Assembly: GCA_030151255.1 (NCBI GenBank)
Contig: JASLED010000068.1
Location: 1-9,070 of the forward strand
Reading direction: 5' to 3'
DNA from: Flavobacterium sp.
Lineage (GTDB): Bacteria; Bacteroidota; Bacteroidia; Flavobacteriales; Flavobacteriaceae
Length of the DNA: 9,070 bases
Each line of letters opens with the position of its first letter. Position 1 is the first letter of the stretch. The translations under genes were made by a program, and so were the position numbers. Below are positions 6,378-9,070 of this stretch, piece by piece. The notes below the pieces were generated by a model. It was not told the DNA's origin. It was given only the letters and a program-made list of their open reading frames with translations, and did not search any database.

Positions 6378-7034
6378 ATGAATAATCAAGATTTTAATGA
6401 AATTGCCAAGCAATTAAAATGTCCTTCTGGTAAAAAAGGAGAAGAATTGGCAGAGGTTATGTTTGAATCTAATAGTAACATGATCTATAAAACCATTGAT
6501 CGTTTACAACTAAATACGAATGATACTGTTTTAGAAATTGGCTTTGGAAATGCAAAACATCTTGCATATCTATTGTTTCAAGCAAAAAACTTATCTTATA
6601 AAGGAATTGAAATTTCAGATTTAATGTTTGAAAAAGCCAATCAGATAAAATCTTCTTTAATTGAATCAGATATTGAATTGATTTTAACCAATGAAACAAC
6701 AGTTTTGCCTTTTGAAGATAAAACCATAGATAGTTGCTTTTCTGTTAACACAATATACTTTTGGTCTGATCCCATAAAGTATTTTACAGAAATTTATCGT
6801 GTTTTAAAACCTAATAGTTCAGTAACCATTTCCTATATTCGAGAAGATTTTTTAAAAAAACAGCCATTTGTAATCGAAGAGATTTTTGCTATTTATAAAA
6901 CAGAATGGTTAATTCGTATTATGACAAATATTGGTTATAGTAATTTAGAACGATGGCAGTATATGGAAGAAACTATCGATAAGCTTGGTAATAAAGTAGT
7001 TCGCCCATTTGTTGTGCTCAAAGGAAAAAAATAG
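6378..7034 (+). CDS. Class I SAM-dependent methyltransferase (Methyltransf_11 type)
   Basis: A soluble 218-aa methyltransferase that would transfer a methyl group from S-adenosylmethionine to an unknown acceptor. The Rossmann-fold marks are clear: motif I VLEIGFGNAKH (residues 51-61, SAM-binding glycines 55 and 57), the acidic end of strand 2 in YKGIEIS (Glu78, ribose contact), and the motif II/III region LPFEDKTIDSCFSVNTIYFWSDP ending about residue 132, followed by an EIYRVLKPNSSVTISY segment typical of UbiE/Methyltransf_11 proteins. The N-terminus KQLKCPSGKKGEELAEVMFESN resembles the lid found in a set of Bacteroidota methyltransferases with an (L)RKPSG-like start. The start is fixed by the TATATAAATG context at 6371-6380. 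It has its own promoter and stands alone, so the substrate is not indicated. A small-molecule or quinone/lipid substrate is possible but unsupported. Confidence 0.88.
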   Translation: MNNQDFNEIAKQLKCPSGKKGEELAEVMFESNSNMIYKTIDRLQLNTNDTVLEIGFGNAKHLAYLLFQAKNLSYKGIEISDLMFEKANQIKSSLIESDIELILTNETTVLPFEDKTIDSCFSVNTIYFWSDPIKYFTEIYRVLKPNSSVTISYIREDFLKKQPFVIEEIFAIYKTEWLIRIMTNIGYSNLERWQYMEETIDKLGNKVVRPFVVLKGKK

Positions 7035-7134
7035 CTCTATCTGAATAACTCTCGAATGTTAAATAAACCTCAATTCAATAGTTGATAATCTATTATTATA
7101 GTAATTTAATCTCTGTAAAAATAGCATTATATAA

Positions 7135-8148
7135 ATGGAATTAAAACATAAAGAAATAGCATATTCTTTTCTCGATTTAGCAATTATTGGAAAAGATCGA
7201 ACTACAAAACAAACTTTAAATAACGTTTTGGCTACTGCTCAAAAAGCTGAAGAATTTAATTATAATAGATTTTGGTTAGCCGAACATCATAATATGCCAC
7301 ACATCGCAAGTTCTGCAACTTCAGTTTTATTAGGATATGTGGCAAACGGAACAAATAAAATTAGAGTTGGTTCAGGCGGAATTATGTTACCTAATCATCC
7401 TTCTTTGGTTATTGCTGAGCAATTCGGAACATTAGAAGCGCTCTATCCCAATCGAATTGATTTAGGTTTAGGACGAGCTCCTGGTACAGATCAATTAACA
7501 GCCATGGCATTGAGAAGAAATAATCAAACGTTGGTAAACTTCTTTCCAGATCAAATTAAAGAGTTACAAACTTTTTTTAGTGAAACAAACGAATTTGCAA
7601 AGGTTCGGGCTTTTCCTGGCGAAGGACAAAATGTGCCACTGTGGATTTTAGGATCAAGTACAGATAGCGCTTATCTTGCTGCCGAAATGGGATTACCTTA
7701 TGCTTTTGCTAGTCATTTTGCTCCAGATCAATTACAGTTGGCAGCAAGTATTTATAAAAAGAATTTTAAACCTTCATCTCAATTAGATCAGCCATATTTT
7801 ATGCCTTGCATTAATCTTATTTTAGCTGATACAGAAGAGGAGGCAGAAAGTTTAGCAACTTCGTTCTATAGAATGTTTCTTGGAATAATAAGAAATGATA
7901 GGCAACCAATGCATCCGCCAATTGCTTCCATGAACGGAATTTGGTCTGTTCAGGAAGAAGCTGCGGTTTATAATATGACAGCATGTTCTTTTATTGGCGC
8001 CAAAGAAACTATTAAATTAGAATTACAAATATTTTGCAATGTTTTAGAAGTAGATGAATTAATGATCACCACTCCTATATATGATTACGAAAAAAGAATG
8101 TATAGCCTGAGGTTGTTTTCCGAGGTAATGAGCGAAATAAATCAATAA
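7135..8148 (+). CDS. LLM class flavin-dependent oxidoreductase (luciferase-like, group 1)
   Basis: A cytoplasmic 337-aa TIM-barrel enzyme of the bacterial luciferase-like monooxygenase superfamily, which uses reduced flavin (FMN or F420; FMN is more likely in this phylum). Motifs are those of the luciferase family oxidoreductase group 1 (MsnO8-like) proteins: AYSFLDLAIIGK near the N-terminus, FWLAEHHNMPHIASSAT (46-62), RVGSGGIMLPNHPSLVIAEQ (77-96), LYPNRIDLGLGRAPGTD (103-119) and the mid-protein VPLWILGSSTDSAYLAAEMGLPYAFASHF. Length is usual for the family. It begins at ATG 7135 in a CATTATATAAATG context, 100 bases after the methyltransferase; I see neither a terminator nor a clear promoter between them, so read-through is possible. 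No flavin reductase or desulfonation genes adjoin, so the substrate is unknown. Confidence 0.9.
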   Translation: MELKHKEIAYSFLDLAIIGKDRTTKQTLNNVLATAQKAEEFNYNRFWLAEHHNMPHIASSATSVLLGYVANGTNKIRVGSGGIMLPNHPSLVIAEQFGTLEALYPNRIDLGLGRAPGTDQLTAMALRRNNQTLVNFFPDQIKELQTFFSETNEFAKVRAFPGEGQNVPLWILGSSTDSAYLAAEMGLPYAFASHFAPDQLQLAASIYKKNFKPSSQLDQPYFMPCINLILADTEEEAESLATSFYRMFLGIIRNDRQPMHPPIASMNGIWSVQEEAAVYNMTACSFIGAKETIKLELQIFCNVLEVDELMITTPIYDYEKRMYSLRLFSEVMSEINQ

Positions 8149-8164
8149 ATCAAATAAGTTATAT

Positions 8165-8172
8165 TATTTTTG
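8165..8172 (+). promoter_or_regulatory. Possible -7 element before the small lipoprotein gene
   Basis: TATTTTTG fits TAnnTTTG and would place a start near 8178, about 13 bases before ATG 8191. There is no TTG at the expected -33 distance, and the surroundings are almost pure A/T, so the match may be chance. Confidence 0.35.
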
Positions 8173-8190
8173 TTTTTTTAATTATTTAAA

Positions 8191-8745
8191 ATGAAGAAGT
8201 ATTTATTTACACTTTTAACTGCAATTAGTCTTTTAGTTGGTTGTTCAGGTAATAAACAGCAAGAGTTTTTAGATGCAACAAAAACTTTTAGCATTCAAAC
8301 AGCTCAATCTTTAAAAAGAGAAAAAGGGTTAAATGAAGAAGCACAATTACAAATTGCCGATAAAGAGAGGGAATTATATTTAATTGGTTTGGCAGAAAAT
8401 AAAAAAGAAGTTGAAACTACATTTATAGATTCTGGATTAATAACAGAAGATAACACAGACAATATATATAGTGTATTTTCAGAAACAGCATTACAAATGT
8501 TATTAAATACAGTAATTGTTGATAATCAAGAAGAAATTAAACTATCAAATCTTGAAATAAATGGATTTCCTGCAAAGCAATCTAGTTTTGTAGCTAATGT
8601 AAATGGTTTAAACGTCTATTATATTTTCACAACAATTAATGGAACAAAAGAGTTTTATCAGTTTCTTACTTGGACTTTGGAGGAATTTAAAGATAAATCT
8701 GATGTAGAAATGAGAAATATGATATTGTCTTTTAAAGAAAAATAA
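8191..8745 (+). CDS. Small lipoprotein of unknown function, possible PsbP-like fold
   Basis: I do not recognise this 184-aa protein by name. Residues 1-18 form a lipoprotein signal (MKKYLFTLLTAISLLVGC) with lipobox LVGC and acylated Cys18; the following SGNKQQ lacks the acidic pair of surface-export signals, so periplasmic anchoring is at least as likely. Residues about 25-75 are helical and charged (QSLKREKGLNEEAQLQIADKERELYLIG). The C-terminal half (about 110-184) has the pattern LEINGFPAKQSSFVANVNGLNVYYIFTTINGTKEFYQFLTWTLEE...MRNMILSFKE: a strand-rich core with a 'G-x-P-A-x-x...YY...FYQ...W...SF' series reminiscent of PsbP/DUF1795-like proteins. That resemblance is by eye only. It is probably monocistronic, bounded by a weak promoter and a modest terminator. 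Confidence 0.8.
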   Translation: MKKYLFTLLTAISLLVGCSGNKQQEFLDATKTFSIQTAQSLKREKGLNEEAQLQIADKERELYLIGLAENKKEVETTFIDSGLITEDNTDNIYSVFSETALQMLLNTVIVDNQEEIKLSNLEINGFPAKQSSFVANVNGLNVYYIFTTINGTKEFYQFLTWTLEEFKDKSDVEMRNMILSFKEK

Positions 8746-8769
8746 ACTAGAATAATCTATGGTATATAT

Positions 8770-8794
8770 AAGGAGAGTTTCGGTTCTCCTTTAT
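8770..8794 (+). terminator. Modest Rho-independent terminator after the lipoprotein gene
   Basis: AAGGAGA (8770-8776) pairs with TCTCCTT (8785-8791), extendable by one G-T wobble, around the loop TTTCGG, followed by a short T-rich tail (TTTATTATTT). The stem is shorter and the tail less regular than at the other terminators here. Confidence 0.65.
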
Positions 8795-8935
8795 TATTTG
8801 CGTTGATTTGCTGATTTTTCATCGGAACTAAATAAATATTTAAAAAACTTCAAAAAAACTTTCTTATGTAAAGATAAGATTAGGAGTCAGTTAGCTAAAA
8901 AGGCTAAAAAACTTCACAAAAAAGGATGTATAAAG
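8795..8935 (+). promoter_or_regulatory. Gene-free A-tract region upstream of a strong promoter (UP-like)
   Basis: No open frame of note lies here. From 8842 onward there are repeated runs of five to seven A, including two copies of AAAAAACTTCA (8842-8852 and 8906-8916) whose starts are 64 bases apart, roughly six helical turns. A-tracts on the face of the promoter are typical of the UP/curved DNA upstream of rRNA and tRNA promoters. A short TTAGC...GCTAA inverted repeat (8891-8907) is also present but weak. Confidence 0.45.
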
Positions 8936-8966
8936 TTTGGAATTGATTGAAAAGGTACTACTTTTG
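8936..8966 (+). promoter_or_regulatory. Strong promoter P1, probably of an rRNA (stable RNA) operon
   Basis: TTTG (8936-8939), a 19-base spacer and TACTTTTG (8959-8966) give a full match to the Bacteroidota TTTG/TAnnTTTG consensus at ideal spacing. The -7 box runs directly into CATCCGC; a TTTGCAnCCGC-like initiation region is, to my knowledge, characteristic of flavobacterial rRNA and tRNA promoters. Start is expected near 8971-8973. No coding start follows in the remaining 100 bases, as expected for an rRNA leader. Confidence 0.7.
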
Positions 8967-8971
8967 CATCC

Positions 8972-9070
8972 GCATTACAGCAGTAAACGTTCATAGAAAG
9001 TAAAGAGAGACTTATAAAAAAAGATTCAGAAATATTTTAAAAAAATAAATTTGGATGATAAATAAATAAG
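8972..9070 (+). other. Untranslated leader of the presumed rRNA operon, start only
   Basis: About 100 A/G-rich bases follow P1 with no plausible gene. CGTTCATAGAAAG (8988-9000) resembles the GTTC(T/A)TTGA-like box seen ahead of 16S rRNA in Bacteroidota leaders and may be an antitermination or processing signal. Mature 16S sequence is not reached within the window, so the downstream gene is inferred. Confidence 0.4.
9050..9053 (+). promoter_or_regulatory. Possible -33 half of a second, tandem promoter P2
   Basis: AAATTTGGATGAT (9047-9059) repeats the setting of the P1 -33 element (AAGTTTGGAATTGAT at 8934-8948). With a 19-base spacer, its -7 box would begin at 9073, three bases beyond the window, so it cannot be confirmed here. 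Confidence 0.35.

Noticed and set aside
6469..6699. Minus-strand open frame of 76 codons inside the methyltransferase
   Set aside because: Antisense to the SAM-binding motifs; low complexity and no independent signal.
8891..8907. TTAGC...GCTAA hairpin as a terminator or RNA element
   Set aside because: Only a 5-bp stem, with no T-run; it lies upstream of the predicted transcript start and is compatible with chance in this composition.
8972..9070. tRNA or 16S rRNA gene inside the window
   Set aside because: No cloverleaf, no TTC-type T-loop and no 16S 5' end sequence is visible in the last 100 bases; only promoter and leader sequence can be supported.

Overview
The window looks like an ordinary chromosomal segment from the phylum Bacteroidota, most likely the family Flavobacteriaceae (Flavobacterium or Myroides-like; genus not resolved). 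The evidence is the strong A+T richness, the absence of Shine-Dalgarno sequences, promoters of the TTG(-33)/TAnnTTTG(-7) type used by the Bacteroidota primary sigma factor, and typical flavobacterial gene content. All seven genes lie on the + strand.

Layout: (1) 2-490 is the 3' part of citrate synthase (gltA), closed by a near-ideal intrinsic terminator. (2) 610-2472 is a two-gene unit of paralogous arginine-deiminase-fold hydrolases. The first is DDAH/arginine-deiminase-like and keeps every guanidinium-contacting acid. The second is CtlX-like, with those acids replaced, which fits a neutral ureido substrate such as citrulline. A terminator follows. (3) 2616-6190 is a tightly coupled pair: a TonB-dependent outer-membrane receptor and, 2 bases later, a surface lipoprotein of the HmuY family with two HmuY-like modules, presumably for heme or iron uptake. 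Its promoter is embedded in a 37-base near all-A/T dyad (16-bp perfect arms) with the -33 TTG at its centre, a candidate operator. A strong terminator ends the unit. (4) 6378-8148 holds a class I SAM-dependent methyltransferase and a luciferase-like flavin-dependent oxidoreductase, 100 bases apart and with no obvious joint pathway. (5) 8191-8745 is a small lipoprotein of unknown function with a possible PsbP-like C-terminal part, followed by a modest terminator. (6) 8795-9070 has no gene. It carries A-tract DNA, a textbook strong promoter (TTTG-N19-TACTTTTG followed by CATCCGC), a leader, and the -33 half of a second promoter at the window edge. This architecture suggests that an rRNA operon, or another stable-RNA unit, begins just beyond the window.

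I see no mobile element, CRISPR array or phage gene, and no convincing wholly new system. The most interesting signals are the dyad over the receptor promoter, the duplicated HmuY lipoprotein, the charge-swapped pair of hydrolases, and a recurrent TATATAAATG-type start context replacing Shine-Dalgarno sites.
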